Shown here: positions 53,268 to 63,685 of the stretch, one piece after another
How positions within the stretch are numbered: the stretch's first letter is position 1
How the letters are laid out: every line of letters starts with the position of its first letter
Origin: Stenotrophomonas maltophilia
GTDB lineage: Bacteria; Pseudomonadota; Gammaproteobacteria; Xanthomonadales; Xanthomonadaceae
Length of the DNA: 64,000 nt
Reading direction: 5' to 3'
NCBI GenBank assembly: GCA_900113425.1
Contig: FOZF01000001.1
Span: forward strand, 104,884 to 168,883
Program-made: the position numbers and the translations under genes
The notes under the pieces: generated by a model
Told to the model about the DNA's origin: nothing
What the model saw: only the letters and a program-made list of their open reading frames with translations
Database searches by the model: none

Positions 53268-56200
53268 ATGTCCGGTATCCTCAATCTCGATTCCTCCCAG
53301 CGCACAACGCTGCAGAACTACAGCAACTCAGGCCAGCATGCCGAGGCCTATCGCTATCTCAGAGATCTGGCCGCGGCCCAGGCCCGCACCTCGGACGCTG
53401 CCACGGCTACCGAGCTCAGCAAGATGTCCAACTGGTTCGATGCCGCTGGCAAGATCAATGCGAATGACGGCAGCTTGGTGAGCGACCTGGTCCGTGGTGC
53501 CACCATGTGGCAGGGCACGGTCAATGGACTCAACGCCAATGAGGCATGGTTCCAGCAGGGTTCTGACCACCTTGCCAGTACCGTGGTGAACGACGTCCTG
53601 GGCGGCAACGTGCAATCGCTGGGTGACATCATCGGGAAGGATGTCATGACGGCTGTAGAGAACATGCAGCTCGGCGAGGCTGACCGATGGGCCGGCACGC
53701 TGGGCGACCAGTTCGATCCGCCATTGGGCCTGGGCGAGGATTTCGTCCAGGTACAGAGCGAGGACGGATCGGTTACCGGCTACGTGCAGGATCTTGCTGC
53801 CGCCATCCTGTCGAACATCAACGGCGTGCTCCGCGCGGCCGGCGTGGAAGCCCCGCTGAGCGAGGCGATGGGCTGGGTCATGGACCATGGCTTCGGCCGG
53901 TTCCTTGACCTCCTCGGCGAGGGAATGGGCTGGGCCATGGACAATGGACTGGGCCGCTTCATTGATCGGTTCGAGGATCTCGCGCGGCGCATCCGCGGCG
54001 ACAACACCTACCGCATCGAGCGTTACGATCCACTGGCACTGGATCTGGATGGGGACGGCCAGGTGCGCACGGTGGCCGAACGCGGCTGGGCCGGCACCCT
54101 GTTCGACCACGATGGCGATGGTATCCGCACCGCCAGTGGCTGGGTGGATGCGCGCGATGGCCTGCTGGTCCGTGACCTGGATGGCAACGGGCGGATCGAT
54201 TCGGGCCGCGAACTGTTCGGCGACCAGACACGCCTGGCCAACGGTCAGCGGGCCGCCAACGGCTTCCAGGCACTGGCGGCGCTGGATGACAACGGCGACG
54301 GCCGGGTGGATGTGAACGATGCGTCTTTCGCGTCGCTGTCGGTGTGGCGCGACGCCAATGGCAACGGCATCACCGATGCAGGGGAACTGCTGACCCTGCA
54401 GGAGCTGGGTATCACCTTCCTCGGAACCACCATGGGTGGAGGCAGCGGTGATGTAGAGGGGGGCGCGCTGCTGGGCTCGTCAACATTCGGTCGACGCGAT
54501 GCGAACGGCGTGGAGCAGACGCATCTGCTTCAGGATTTCAATTTCGACAACGACAGCCTGCGCTCCGACTATGCCGAGGATGTCGCGGTACCGGAGGCCA
54601 TCCGCGGGCTGGTCAACAGCCGCGGCATCGGCAACCTGCGCTCGCTGCACCAGGCCGCCGCACTGTCTCCCGCGTTGCAGGCCCTGCTGGTCAGCTTCTC
54701 TGCGGGAGAGACCCGCCAGGTGCAGCGTGACCTGCTTGACGAGCTGATACTGGAATGGGCGCGTACCAGTCCCTACTTCTCTTCGCAGGCCATCCGCATC
54801 AACGACGGCGGTGGCGTGGAAGATCCCAATTCCACCAACGTGGTGCGCCTGCGCCCCAATGAAGTTCTGGTATGGCCGGAACCGACCTGGCTGGATGAAG
54901 TGCAGACCATGAAGATGCGCGTGGTCGAAGCGATCATGGGCTACGCGCCGATTACCGATGTCTGGTGGGGAACGCAGACCGTGCAGCAATACGTGCAGGT
55001 CTACGATGCGATCTTCGAGGCATTCTATGCAACGCTCAGCAGCAAGTCGCGCCTGAAGGGCTATACCGACCTGATCCAGCCCACCTGGGATGTGCAGGCG
55101 GGTCAGGTCAGCTTTGCCTTTGCAGCACTGGAAGCCAAGCTCAACACGCGCTTCGCCAACAGCCAGGCCGATGCCATCATCGACCTGGCCGAGTTGCTGC
55201 GAGCGCAGGGGCGCTTCCTGCTGGGCAACGGGTGGGCCGCGGGCGAGACCATGCTGCGCAACTGGCTTCTGCAGGCGGAGTCCCAGCCTGATCTCGCTGC
55301 GGCACTTGCTGCCGCAGGCCTGCAGTTGAGCAGTGTGGCGACGGACGGCTCGGTGTCGGGCAGCCTCGGCAGCAACGATGGAATCCTCGTCGGCCGCGAC
55401 CAGGCTGCCGATGTGCGCGAGCAGCTGCGCGGTGGTGCAGGCGATGACCTCATCCTCGGAGGTGCCGGTGGCGATATGCTGGACGGCGGCCAAGGCAGCG
55501 ACACCCTGTTCGGCGGTGCTGGCGACGACGCCCTTTACGGCGGTGCCGGAGCCGACCTTCTGTCCGGAGGCGAAGGCGAGGACAATCTCGATGGTGGGGA
55601 GGGCGATGATCTGCTGTATGGCGACGCGGGCAACGACGGCCTGAGCGGTGGCGCCGGCGCGGACCGCCTGGAAGGCGGGCTGGGCACGGATGCACTTTAC
55701 GGTGGCGCTGGCAACGATGTTCTTGACGGGGGCGCCGGCGATGACTATCTGCAGGGCGGCGAAGGCAGCGATCGCTACCTGTTTGGCCGTGGCAGCGGTC
55801 ATGACCGCATCAACAATTACGATTCCTCCAGTGGTCGCGTCGACACACTTGAGATCGGCGCGGGAATTCTTCCTTCAGACCTGAAGGTGTGGCGCAGCGG
55901 CGACTATCTGTGCATCCAGATCATCAGCACCGGCGACCGTGTCGATATCCAGGACTATTTCCGTGCGGACGGCCAGAGTGACTATCGCCTGGATCGCATT
56001 CGTTTCGCCAACGGGGTGCAGTGGAGCATTGCCGATGTCAAGGCACTGGTCCTCATCCCGGTGCCAGGCGTGGATGATCTCTACGGTTACGACAGCGACG
56101 ACATCATCCATGGCGGAGACGGCAACGAGTGGCTCAGTGGCCGCGGCGGCAACGACACCCTGACCGGTGGTGGTGGCGCGGACACGCTGAACGGCGACGA

Positions 56201-59200
56201 TGGCAATGACCAGCTTGACGGCGGAGAAGGTGACGACCGCCTCAATGGTGGTGATGGGCAGGACCTGCTGGTGGGCGGCAGCGGCAACGACACACTGGAT
56301 GGCGGGGCCGGCGATGACCAGCTGTGGGGTGGCGTCGGCAACGATCAGCTGCGCGGCGGCCAGGGCAATGACGTATACGGGTTCGCCGCTGGATTCGGCC
56401 AGGACGTCATCGACAACTATGACGACAGTGCTGGACGCCTTGACGTGATTTCGTTCGCCGCGGACATCGCGCCGGCGGACATCATCGCCAGCCGGGTCGG
56501 AGACGACCTGCTGCTGGTGCGTGCGGGCAGCACCGATCGCCTGACGGTGTCGCGCTACTTCCAGAATGACGGAAACGGTCCCTCGCGCGTGGATGAGATC
56601 CGCTTTGCCGATGGCACCGTCTGGACCGTGGCGGCCGTGCGCCAGCGGGTGCAGGTGGCCACCGCTGGCGATGACCACCTGCAGGGCTATGAGGGTGATG
56701 ACGTTCTTTCCGGTGAGGGCGGCCACGACACTCTGTCCGGCGGGCAGGGCAATGACCAACTGCTCGGCGGCGCAGGCGATGACACGCTGCAGGGCGGTGA
56801 TGGCAGCGACCTGCTGGATGGCGGCCAGGGTAGCGATACGCTGGATGGCGGCGAAGGCGATGACCTGCTGTCCGGTGGCGCGGATATGGACGCGCTGTAC
56901 GGCGGTGCCGGCAACGACGTGCTGGATGGCGGCGATGGGCGCGACTGGCTGGCCGGCGAGCAGGGCAACGATGAGCTGCGCGGCGGTGCTGGTGACGACG
57001 AGCTGATGGGCGGGCAGGGCAATGACATCCTGCAGGGCGATGCGGGCAATGATCGTCTGGCCGGTGGCGGTGGGGATGACCAGTACCGGTTCGCCCTCGG
57101 TGACGGCCAGGACATGATCCTGGATGCCGAAGGGGCGACCACCCTGCAGCTTGTCGATCGAGCGCTGGCCTCGGCCGTGCTGCGGCGGGACAACGCCGAT
57201 CTGGTCCTGACCTTCCTCGACGGCAGTGGCGACCAGGTTCGCCTTGAGCGCTATTTCGACCCGACCACGGGGCTGGCGGTCCTGGGGCTTTCGTTGGTGG
57301 CCGGCGGCCTCACCCGCATGCTCGATCCGACAGCGCTGGATCTGGCGGTGCTCGAAGCCACCCCGCTGGCCGACATCATCCACGGCAACGCCAGCCAGAA
57401 CATCGTGCACGCCGGAGAGGGCGACGACACGGTCCATGGCCATGATGGTGATGACACGCTGTACGGCGAGGCCGGCGACGATCGCCTGTTCGGCGGGCAG
57501 GGGGCCGACGTGCTGGAGGGCGGTGCTGGCAACGACTGGCTCGACGGTGGCGAGGGGGTGGACGAGGCGCGCGGCGGTGCGGGTGACGACACCTATGTCG
57601 TGGACAACAGCAATGATCGCATCGTCGAGCTCGCCGGCGGCGGTCGCGACCATGTACTGAGCAGTGCCAGCTATGCACTGTCCGCGCAACTGGAGACCCT
57701 GACGCTGACCGGTGCTGCGGACAGCGACGGTACCGGCAACGAACTTGCCAACATCCTGACCGGCAACGAGGGTGCCAACCGGCTGGACGGTGGTGCCGGC
57801 GATGACCAGTTGTTCGGCGGCCAAGGTAATGACCGCCTGCTGGGTGGCAGTGGCAACGATGTGCTGGATGGCCAGTCCGGGGACGATCACATGGAAGGCG
57901 GTGCCGGTGATGACGTCTACCACGTGGACAGCCAGCTGGACAGCATCGTCGAGCTCGCGGGCGACGGACTCGATGTCGTGCATGCCACCAGCGACTACGC
58001 TCTGTCGAGCAACATCGAGCGGTTGGTGCTGGTGGAGGGGAGTGGCGCCATCACCGGCACCGGCAGCGCTGACAACAACGAACTGACAGGCAACAGCAAC
58101 AGCAATCGCCTGGACGGCGGGGCCGGGGCGGACCGCATGGTGGGTGGCCTGGGCGATGACACCTACGTGGTGGATCAAGCCGGCGATGTGGTGGTTGAAC
58201 TCGCCGGCGAAGGCCACGACACGGTGGAATCCAGCATCGATCATGTTCTGGGCGATACCCTGGAAGATCTGGTGCTGACCGGCACCGGCAACATCAACGG
58301 CACCGGCAATAGCGGCAACAACCAGCTGACGGGCAATGCAGGCAACAATCGCCTGGATGGCGGCGCCGGTGGCGACCGGATGCAGGGTGGCGAAGGAGAC
58401 GACTACTACATCAACGACAGCAGTGGTGACTGGATCGTCGAGCACGCCGGAGAGGGGGTGGATACCATCGAACGGCGCTATGAAACGAACCTGGTGCTTG
58501 CCGATGAGGTCGAGAATCTGATCCTGGCCGTCGGCATCCAGACCGGCAATGGCAATGGGCTGGACAACGTCATCACCGGCAACACCGGGGCCAACACCCT
58601 GGGGGGCTGGGATGGCGATGACCTGCTGTACGGCCTGGATGGCAATGACTCTCTGTTTGGTGGCAGTGGCAGCGACACGCTGTACGGAGGCATTGGCAAC
58701 GACTATCACGATGGCGGCGAAGGTATCGACCGCATGGAGGGCGGTGCCGGCGACGATGTCTATATTGTCGATGACAGTGCCGACGTGGTGGTCGAGGCCG
58801 TCGGGGCTGGCAAGGACCAGGTCCAGGCGAGCGCTTCGTACGTACTGTCGGACAACATCGAGAACCTGTTCCTGACCGGCGTTGACGCCATCAATGGCAG
58901 TGGCAATGCACTGGACAATTACCTTGCCGGCAATGCGGAAGCCAACACCATCCACGGGCTTGGCGGCCACGATACGATTGTCGGCGGGGGTGGCAACGAC
59001 ACGCTGGTTGGCGGTAGCGGCGATGACAAGTATGTGTTTGACGCCAGCAGCGGCACCGATACGGTGGACAACACAGGTGGAGGCTTCGATGGCGTGTTCT
59101 TCACCGGCGGCATCAGCCGCGAACGGATTTCGTTCAGCCGCGACGGCAACGATCTGCTGATCACGCTGGACAACGCCGCCACGCCGGCCGTCCGTGTCAC

Positions 59201-60641
59201 CAACCACTTCCTCGGCGGCGACGCCGCGATCGACTATGTGCAGCCGGACGGAGGTTCCTACCTGACCACTGCTCAGATCAACCAGATCGTCGCCGGCGGC
59301 AGTACCGGCGGGCAGTTCGACCAGGTCATGCAGGGAACCGCAGCCGGCGAGCAGCTGGCAGGCAGTGCCGGCAAGGATCTCATTGAAGGTCTGGGGGGCG
59401 CCGACACGTTGTTCGGCATGGGCGGAAATGACACCCTGCGCGGCGGCGACGGAAACGACTATCTGTCCGGCGGCAATGGAAGTGGCACCGGCTCGGGTGA
59501 TGATCGCCTCGAGGGCGGGCTGGGCAATGACACCTTGCGTGGCGAAGATGGGAGCAACGTGCTCATTGGCGGCGCAGGCGATGACCAGTACGTCTATGGC
59601 GGCGGCATCGATGTCATCGACAATACGGGCGGCGGTACGGACTGGTTGATCTTCCAGAACGACATCACCCTGTCCAAGCTAGCCTTCACCCGTGATGGCG
59701 ACAACCTGGTGATCACCGTCAACGGCAATGCCAATCAGAAGGTCACCATCACCAATCACTTCCTGGGCGGGGACATGGCACTGGACTACCTGCAACCCGC
59801 AGGAGGCTCGGCGCTGAACACGGCGGCCATCAATGCGCTGGTGCCGGGTACCGGTGGCGGCAATCCGGGAGGAGGCAACGACGGCGACTATCCCTCACAG
59901 ATCACCGGCACGGGAGCCGGCGAGCAGCTGGTGGGCACCAGTGGCCGTGATCGCATCCAGGGCCTCGGCGGCGATGACACCCTGTTTGGCATGGGCGGGG
60001 ATGACAAGCTCGAGGGTGGCGATGGCAACGACTACCTGTCCGGTGGCAATGGTAGCTTCAGCGGCTCAGGCAACGACATCCTGATTGGCGGCGCAGGCGA
60101 CGACCAGCTGGTGGGCGAAGACGGCAGTGATTTGCTGTTCGGTGGCGCAGGCAATGACACCTACTTCTACCGCGCTGGCGGTGGCGTGGATACCGTGGAT
60201 AACACCGGCGGCGGTACCGACTGGCTGTACTTCGATGGCATCGCGCGTAGTCGCCTGAGCTACTACCGTGATGGTGATGATCTGCTCGTGCGGGTTGACG
60301 GTGATTCTGCCCAGCAGATGCGGGTGCTCAAGCACTTCCAGGGAGGGCAGTACGCTATCGCGTTCGTACAGCCAGGAGACGGAGGCAACGCCATCTCGGC
60401 GTCTGCGATCGCCGGCCAGCTCAAGCCACTGCCGGCCGCAGCCTCGCTTGCTGCGGCCCGCACGATGGACGCGTCGGCCAGTGCTGAAGTTCGGCAGCTG
60501 ATCGACGCCATCGGTGGCTTCACCGGCGACGGCAGCACAGGCTGGAGTGAAATGCAGGGCCTCGTGGCCGAGCCGCTAATGGGCCATGCCGGCTACGAAC
60601 AGGGACGTGCCTTTAGTACCTCCGTGCACTACAGCCGGTGA
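53268..60641 (+). CDS. Giant RTX calcium-binding protein with FrpC-like module
   Basis: 2457 residues, secreted without a signal peptide. Residues 1-250 have no recognised fold. From Asp254-Pro255 ([14 protein letters not shown]) begins a region with at least five EF-hand-like DxDxDG loops (about 259-375), the look of FrpA/FrpC-type self-processing modules. A helical part follows (about 420-715). From about 720 to the end come blocks of GGxGxD nonapeptides, five YVVD...VE modules (1440-1915) and three larger C-terminal modules (1930-2385). AAGGAAG lies 3 nt before ATG 53268 by strict spacing. It is probably exported by the upstream ABC/HlyD pair. No toxin or enzyme domain could be named, so adhesin, biofilm or contact functions are all open. 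Confidence 0.9.
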   Translation: MSGILNLDSSQRTTLQNYSNSGQHAEAYRYLRDLAAAQARTSDAATATELSKMSNWFDAAGKINANDGSLVSDLVRGATMWQGTVNGLNANEAWFQQGSDHLASTVVNDVLGGNVQSLGDIIGKDVMTAVENMQLGEADRWAGTLGDQFDPPLGLGEDFVQVQSEDGSVTGYVQDLAAAILSNINGVLRAAGVEAPLSEAMGWVMDHGFGRFLDLLGEGMGWAMDNGLGRFIDRFEDLARRIRGDNTYRIERYDPLALDLDGDGQVRTVAERGWAGTLFDHDGDGIRTASGWVDARDGLLVRDLDGNGRIDSGRELFGDQTRLANGQRAANGFQALAALDDNGDGRVDVNDASFASLSVWRDANGNGITDAGELLTLQELGITFLGTTMGGGSGDVEGGALLGSSTFGRRDANGVEQTHLLQDFNFDNDSLRSDYAEDVAVPEAIRGLVNSRGIGNLRSLHQAAALSPALQALLVSFSAGETRQVQRDLLDELILEWARTSPYFSSQAIRINDGGGVEDPNSTNVVRLRPNEVLVWPEPTWLDEVQTMKMRVVEAIMGYAPITDVWWGTQTVQQYVQVYDAIFEAFYATLSSKSRLKGYTDLIQPTWDVQAGQVSFAFAALEAKLNTRFANSQADAIIDLAELLRAQGRFLLGNGWAAGETMLRNWLLQAESQPDLAAALAAAGLQLSSVATDGSVSGSLGSNDGILVGRDQAADVREQLRGGAGDDLILGGAGGDMLDGGQGSDTLFGGAGDDALYGGAGADLLSGGEGEDNLDGGEGDDLLYGDAGNDGLSGGAGADRLEGGLGTDALYGGAGNDVLDGGAGDDYLQGGEGSDRYLFGRGSGHDRINNYDSSSGRVDTLEIGAGILPSDLKVWRSGDYLCIQIISTGDRVDIQDYFRADGQSDYRLDRIRFANGVQWSIADVKALVLIPVPGVDDLYGYDSDDIIHGGDGNEWLSGRGGNDTLTGGGGADTLNGDDGNDQLDGGEGDDRLNGGDGQDLLVGGSGNDTLDGGAGDDQLWGGVGNDQLRGGQGNDVYGFAAGFGQDVIDNYDDSAGRLDVISFAADIAPADIIASRVGDDLLLVRAGSTDRLTVSRYFQNDGNGPSRVDEIRFADGTVWTVAAVRQRVQVATAGDDHLQGYEGDDVLSGEGGHDTLSGGQGNDQLLGGAGDDTLQGGDGSDLLDGGQGSDTLDGGEGDDLLSGGADMDALYGGAGNDVLDGGDGRDWLAGEQGNDELRGGAGDDELMGGQGNDILQGDAGNDRLAGGGGDDQYRFALGDGQDMILDAEGATTLQLVDRALASAVLRRDNADLVLTFLDGSGDQVRLERYFDPTTGLAVLGLSLVAGGLTRMLDPTALDLAVLEATPLADIIHGNASQNIVHAGEGDDTVHGHDGDDTLYGEAGDDRLFGGQGADVLEGGAGNDWLDGGEGVDEARGGAGDDTYVVDNSNDRIVELAGGGRDHVLSSASYALSAQLETLTLTGAADSDGTGNELANILTGNEGANRLDGGAGDDQLFGGQGNDRLLGGSGNDVLDGQSGDDHMEGGAGDDVYHVDSQLDSIVELAGDGLDVVHATSDYALSSNIERLVLVEGSGAITGTGSADNNELTGNSNSNRLDGGAGADRMVGGLGDDTYVVDQAGDVVVELAGEGHDTVESSIDHVLGDTLEDLVLTGTGNINGTGNSGNNQLTGNAGNNRLDGGAGGDRMQGGEGDDYYINDSSGDWIVEHAGEGVDTIERRYETNLVLADEVENLILAVGIQTGNGNGLDNVITGNTGANTLGGWDGDDLLYGLDGNDSLFGGSGSDTLYGGIGNDYHDGGEGIDRMEGGAGDDVYIVDDSADVVVEAVGAGKDQVQASASYVLSDNIENLFLTGVDAINGSGNALDNYLAGNAEANTIHGLGGHDTIVGGGGNDTLVGGSGDDKYVFDASSGTDTVDNTGGGFDGVFFTGGISRERISFSRDGNDLLITLDNAATPAVRVTNHFLGGDAAIDYVQPDGGSYLTTAQINQIVAGGSTGGQFDQVMQGTAAGEQLAGSAGKDLIEGLGGADTLFGMGGNDTLRGGDGNDYLSGGNGSGTGSGDDRLEGGLGNDTLRGEDGSNVLIGGAGDDQYVYGGGIDVIDNTGGGTDWLIFQNDITLSKLAFTRDGDNLVITVNGNANQKVTITNHFLGGDMALDYLQPAGGSALNTAAINALVPGTGGGNPGGGNDGDYPSQITGTGAGEQLVGTSGRDRIQGLGGDDTLFGMGGDDKLEGGDGNDYLSGGNGSFSGSGNDILIGGAGDDQLVGEDGSDLLFGGAGNDTYFYRAGGGVDTVDNTGGGTDWLYFDGIARSRLSYYRDGDDLLVRVDGDSAQQMRVLKHFQGGQYAIAFVQPGDGGNAISASAIAGQLKPLPAAASLAAARTMDASASAEVRQLIDAIGGFTGDGSTGWSEMQGLVAEPLMGHAGYEQGRAFSTSVHYSR
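57590..59010 (+). repeat. Five ~80-residue RTX modules within the giant protein
   Basis: Five tandem protein modules begin [32 protein letters not shown] and YIVDDSAD (DNA about 57595, 57918, 58163, 58408 and 58762). Each runs IVELAG-G-D-V...YxL..xIExLxLTG...GTGNxxxNxLTGNxxxNxLDGGAGxD. They are diverged at DNA level, so the array is old rather than recently expanded. Confidence 0.8.
59063..60410 (+). repeat. Three ~180-190-residue C-terminal modules of the RTX protein
   Basis: Three copies start at about 59063, 59613 and 60193 with VDNTGGGxD, followed by an FxRDGDxLxI strand, a hinge NHFLGGD (KHFQGGQ in the last), xVQPxGG and AINxxV. The first two are joined to the next by [32 protein letters not shown]. 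The last is degenerate and leads to the C-terminus. Confidence 0.75.
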
Positions 60642-60651
60642 GGAATCGGAC

Positions 60652-60678
60652 GCCGAGGCGCGATGAGGGCGCCTCGGC
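60652..60678 (+). terminator. GC-rich hairpin after the RTX gene
   Basis: GCCGAGGCGC pairs perfectly with GCGCCTCGGC around a 7-nt loop, 10 bp after the RTX stop. It lacks a T-run but is well placed to end the secretion operon. Confidence 0.6.
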
Positions 60679-60727
60679 ATCTGGCTAACGGAGGATAGCC
60701 TTAGGTCCCTGGCTAGGTGACGATAGA

Positions 60728-60752
60728 TGTCTGCCTCTGGTAGCAAAGCAGA
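60728..60752 (+). repeat. Dispersed palindromic repeat, copy 3
   Basis: TGTCTGCCTCTGG followed by a short spacer and AGCAGA, so TCTGC/GCAGA can pair. Divergent member of the family. Confidence 0.5.
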
Positions 60753-60799
60753 GATTGCCAGGGCAGGCGATTAGGCGCCGTTATCGGGGGTAGGGCAAA

Positions 60800-60825
60800 G
60801 GTCCGCCTCTGGCCGAAAGCGGACC
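60800..60825 (+). repeat. Dispersed palindromic repeat, copy 4 (best preserved)
   Basis: A stem GGTCCGC / GCGGACC closes the loop CTCTGGCCGAAA. This complete hairpin defines the family: GTCCGC-YTCTGGCC-GAAA-GCGGAC. Confidence 0.7.
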
Positions 60826-61180
60826 CGCGGTCCAGATGATTTCCGATATAGGTGCAACCATCCGCCTGCGAGAGAGTACGGACACGATAAGTCGGACAAC
60901 TGACGTAAGCCAGTGACGCCAGAATTCGAATCTACACACCTACGTGAAGCACGAAGAACCATTTCAGGTGATAACTTCGGCTCAGGGGGGCTTGAGGATC
61001 TTGGAGATGCATCCTGCACGCTCCATTGATTATGCTAGTTTGATTGGCTGAGCAACACGATTGCTCTTCACGGGATGAGATGGCGGGTGGCGCTGATAGC
61101 AATTTTCGAACGCAGCAAAAGGAATTTACGCTGGAACGAATCGCAGAAGTCCTGCGCATCCCAATAGCTAGAGGCCAGTC

Positions 61181-61525
61181 ATGAGTTCGACCGTCGAGTT
61201 CTTTGTTGAGACGATCGCCAAAGATCGCACTGGGCAGTCGGTGTACGTAGGTTTTGTTGTCACGGGTGGCCCGATATGCGTCGGAGACAAGTTTGTCTCG
61301 ATGTATGAAGTTCCGAGGACACTGGAAGACATCCAGCTGGGACGCCGGCGCACCTCTCCAGAAAACGTCCGTGACATCTCTATTGGTGTGGATGCAATAG
61401 ATGCAAACAGGCGGCGAGTACAGGCGCTACCCGATGGCGTGACCGGTGCACTTTATCTAACGGGTGAGGACACGGGGTTTATTGGGCCTCGCACATACTT
61501 GCTAACGTCGGGTTCATCTAAGTGA
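61181..61525 (+). CDS. Small protein of unknown function, beta-barrel-like
   Basis: 114 residues with GAGG upstream of the ATG. The pattern TGGPICVGDKFVSMY ... ISIGVDAIDANRRRVQALPDGVTGALYLTGED looks like an EF-Tu domain-2-type small barrel, though no GTPase domain is present. It is the first of a set of small genes after the RTX locus, with codon use less GC-biased than the catabolic genes. It may be a cytosolic protein linked to the RTX locus or an unrelated accessory gene; I cannot assign a function. Confidence 0.6.
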   Translation: MSSTVEFFVETIAKDRTGQSVYVGFVVTGGPICVGDKFVSMYEVPRTLEDIQLGRRRTSPENVRDISIGVDAIDANRRRVQALPDGVTGALYLTGEDTGFIGPRTYLLTSGSSK

Positions 61526-61549
61526 TCCTCAGTCATTGCCAGCGCAACG

Positions 61550-61753
61550 ATGCTCGGCGGCGATTGCCCGATAGAGGTCCGGCTCTTGCGCACCCGTGAT
61601 TTGCCAATCACGGAAGGCGAGATAAATTTCATGAAAGGACAGGCTGTGAAAGCTGTGCTTGGAACGGGGACTGCACGCCATATTCTCAACGCGAGCGTCC
61701 TCAAGTGCGATCTCCCGATACCACGAGCTCACACTGTCAGGAGTGATGGATGA
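61550..61753 (+). CDS. Short ORF of uncertain status
   Basis: A 67-residue frame in the same phase as the preceding gene and overlapping the next start by 4 nt (ATGA), which supports it being translated. It has no ribosome-binding site of its own and may be the rest of a gene whose 5' part was lost. The opposite strand (61529-61732) also holds a protein-like 67-residue frame containing EIYLAFRDWQITGAQEPDLY, so the coding strand is undecided. Confidence 0.35.
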   Translation: MLGGDCPIEVRLLRTRDLPITEGEINFMKGQAVKAVLGTGTARHILNASVLKCDLPIPRAHTVRSDG

Positions 61754-62183
61754 AGGTCGTCTACAGCTTGCGCAATGATCTTGAGAAAGATCTGTCCAGG
61801 CTTCGAGATACGCAGTCCCTGACGTTGAACGACGCGAAGCCGTTGCTTGGATTAAAAGGCAATAAGGGTCTATTCGGTAGCGAGGAGTGGTGGTCCAATA
61901 TCGAGTCCGGAGTCATTGAGGGTGAGTGCGTCACGGGTGTAATTACGGGCCTGTACGTTGCGGGGCAGGAGCGCCTCAATCACCCAAACGAATTCGAGTT
62001 CACCCTAAATGACGGGAGTTCAAGGTCGGAAGCAATCTTGACGGATGATCCAAATTGCATTTCTGCATACGCCATCGGACGGCAAGTCAAATCCACTACG
62101 CGTACGATGAGCTTAAGTGTCCATTGAGAAATGGGCTTCCTCAGTATCTGGACTTCGTTGTGAGAATAGAGATCGAAGAGTGA
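61750..62183 (+). CDS. Small orphan protein, probably frameshifted near its 3' end
   Basis: From ATG 61750 the frame codes for 125 residues to TGA 62127 (SLRNDLEKDLSRLRDTQSL at the N-terminus, then EEWWSNIESGVIEGECVTGVI). Around 62083-62095 a shift into another frame would replace the last residues with HYAYDELKCPLRNGLPQYL... ending RIEIEE at 62181-62183, which looks more like a natural C-terminus. I therefore give the extended end and regard a 1-nt deletion or error near 62090 as likely. Function unknown; an immunity-type role is a guess from its position behind a large secreted protein. Confidence 0.5.
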
Positions 62184-62473
62184 TAGCGCTAGTTGGCTTC
62201 GGTGCGGCACGCAATGAAAGTGCGGTTCTGCTTGCTTTTCATGCCCGGTTTCTGGCGCGAAGACTCGGTTTGTGAATTCGCGCCCGTGGTGAACGTCCGC
62301 TTCTGGCCGGCAGCGGAAATAGAGCACGACCGACATGCCGATGCGTTACCGGAGTACATCCCACCATTGGGCCGAATGCTGGGAAGCAGCTCTTTGGTTG
62401 GCAGGCGCTCTATGAAATTAAGAATCAGGACGGCGTGATGGTGCTTTTCAGATCATAGGGGATAGGCCCCGAT
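62184..62473. other. Non-coding stretch with repeat copy 5
   Basis: About 290 bp with the palindromic repeat at 62295. The 81-residue frame at 62193-62438 reads straight through the repeat and is not credible as a gene. Confidence 0.5.
62295..62317 (+). repeat. Dispersed palindromic repeat, copy 5
   Basis: GTCCGCTTCTGGCCGGCAGCGGA: arms TCCGC/GCGGA around a TTCTGGCCGGCA loop, matching copy 4 in layout. Confidence 0.65.
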
Positions 62474-62555
62474 ATGAAGCACGACTTGCAGCAGGCTGAG
62501 GACTACTGGGATGTCCGGGAGAGCAAGAATAGGCTGGATAGGATTGTCTACTAGG

Positions 62556-63014
62556 ATGCTACGATTGTTGCGGGCTCCATACTCATATGCATTTCTCGTT
62601 GCGAGCAACCTGGAGATGTGGGCTGAGTTCGACGCAGGTTGGCGTCGCTTCGGCGGTTCGGTTCTTGTTGCAATATTTATGGTCCTTCAGACGATCTTCA
62701 TGATCGTGCTGCTGAGATACTTAGGAGCTGACTTCCTAGAGGGTCGGAGCATTCCGCCATTCTGGATCATGCTTGTCTCGGCGTTTACGCTGGCTTGGCT
62801 CATCTCCGGATCAATCGCTAAGAATGGCGAATCTCTGGCTGTCGGACACGACGGAAAGTGGGCAACTATTCTTGCGATCTACCTGATCCCAGGTGTGGGC
62901 TTTGGGCTGACTCTTCTCTGGAAACAGTACATACCGTTTGCAGTCGTGCACGCCGCCATTATCGGATTCCTCTATTTTTCGTATGGAAAGTACGTTGTAC
63001 GACGACTCGATTGA
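62556..63014 (+). CDS. Four-helix-type inner-membrane protein of unknown function
   Basis: About 152 residues with four hydrophobic segments (VLVAIFMVLQTIFMIVLL, FWIMLVSAFTLAWLISG, WATILAIYLIPGVGFGLTLLW, FAVVHAAIIGFLYFSYG). No family recognised. The frame is open back to ATG 62511, where a GAGG lies 9 nt upstream, so the start is uncertain. A 26-codon frame (62474-62554) stops 1 nt before ATG 62556 and could couple its translation. Confidence 0.6.
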   Translation: MLRLLRAPYSYAFLVASNLEMWAEFDAGWRRFGGSVLVAIFMVLQTIFMIVLLRYLGADFLEGRSIPPFWIMLVSAFTLAWLISGSIAKNGESLAVGHDGKWATILAIYLIPGVGFGLTLLWKQYIPFAVVHAAIIGFLYFSYGKYVVRRLD

Positions 63015-63685
63015 TGGTCGTCCTGCGCGAAATCGGGAGTTCGCCAGCTCACCACTGGGGGCTGGCCTTAGCAGCTTCTTGAACGTGCAAGCATGCCGGT
63101 AGAAGAATTGCTGCATGTGCGCCTCCATCTCGGTTGAGTTGGATTCAACGACATCCTGCACTTGCTAGGAACAAGAGCGGCCATTAAAGGTCATTCCAAT
63201 ATCCTCGCACGAGGAAAAGCTGAAGGCAGATTTCAAGATCATTTTCCCGGAGCTCAAGGTATTGAAGCTCACGTATGCGGATCATGGAAAAGCTGGCCAC
63301 CGATACGCACCCAGTGGCATGGCGCGCGGCGCTGTGGCAATTGGTGAGCGACAGTGCTGATGTCACTAAGATAGAGCGCTTCATCTCCGCTGCAGATAGC
63401 GACAGCCCGAGATCCAAAGCGAGCGCCACTTTGGCGATCATGGCCACCATTGCTCCGCAGCAGCCAACGGCGCAGCCGGAACGGATCGAGCAGAGTGGGG
63501 CGGTCATCAATGGGAACGCCATTGCGCGCGGGGATCGGGCGCTCGGTAGCTTCCCGGAGACGCCCTCGTTCCAGAGCAGCAGCCACATGACCACGCCGGC
63601 GATCCCCACAAGACTGTGACTCCGCCCGTACTCGCCAACCCGAAGGCGAAGGGGGTAAGCTTCGGCCCAGCTACAGGGGGAAGTC
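63015..63685. other. No intact gene; probable gene remnants
   Basis: Overlapping frames on both strands (for example 63184-63693 minus and 63275-63619 plus) have no clear start signals or recognisable motifs. A start-less frame at 63169-63360 reads EEKLKADFKIIFPELKVLKLTYADHG and looks like a fragment of a real protein. I take the stretch as decayed accessory DNA. Confidence 0.45.

Larger units (their letters stand above)
60679..61180. other. Non-coding stretch with repeat copies 3 and 4
   Basis: About 500 bp between the RTX gene and the next small gene. It holds two palindromic repeats (60728 and 60800) and otherwise nothing I can call. The short open frame on the minus strand at 60771-61019 passes through a repeat and has no coding support. 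Base composition drops here compared with the regions before. Confidence 0.5.

Noticed and set aside
55875..59207. 1110-codon open frame antisense to the RTX repeats
   Set aside because: Low-complexity Val/Ala/Ile-rich product of glycine-aspartate repeats read backwards; no start signal.
62181..62194. TGATAGCGCTAGTT, xyl-box-like
   Set aside because: About 11 of 14 matches but located between orphan genes with no sugar-related target; chance match most likely.
62193..62438. 81-codon frame with a hydrophobic start
   Set aside because: Reads through palindromic repeat copy 5 and has no ribosome-binding site.
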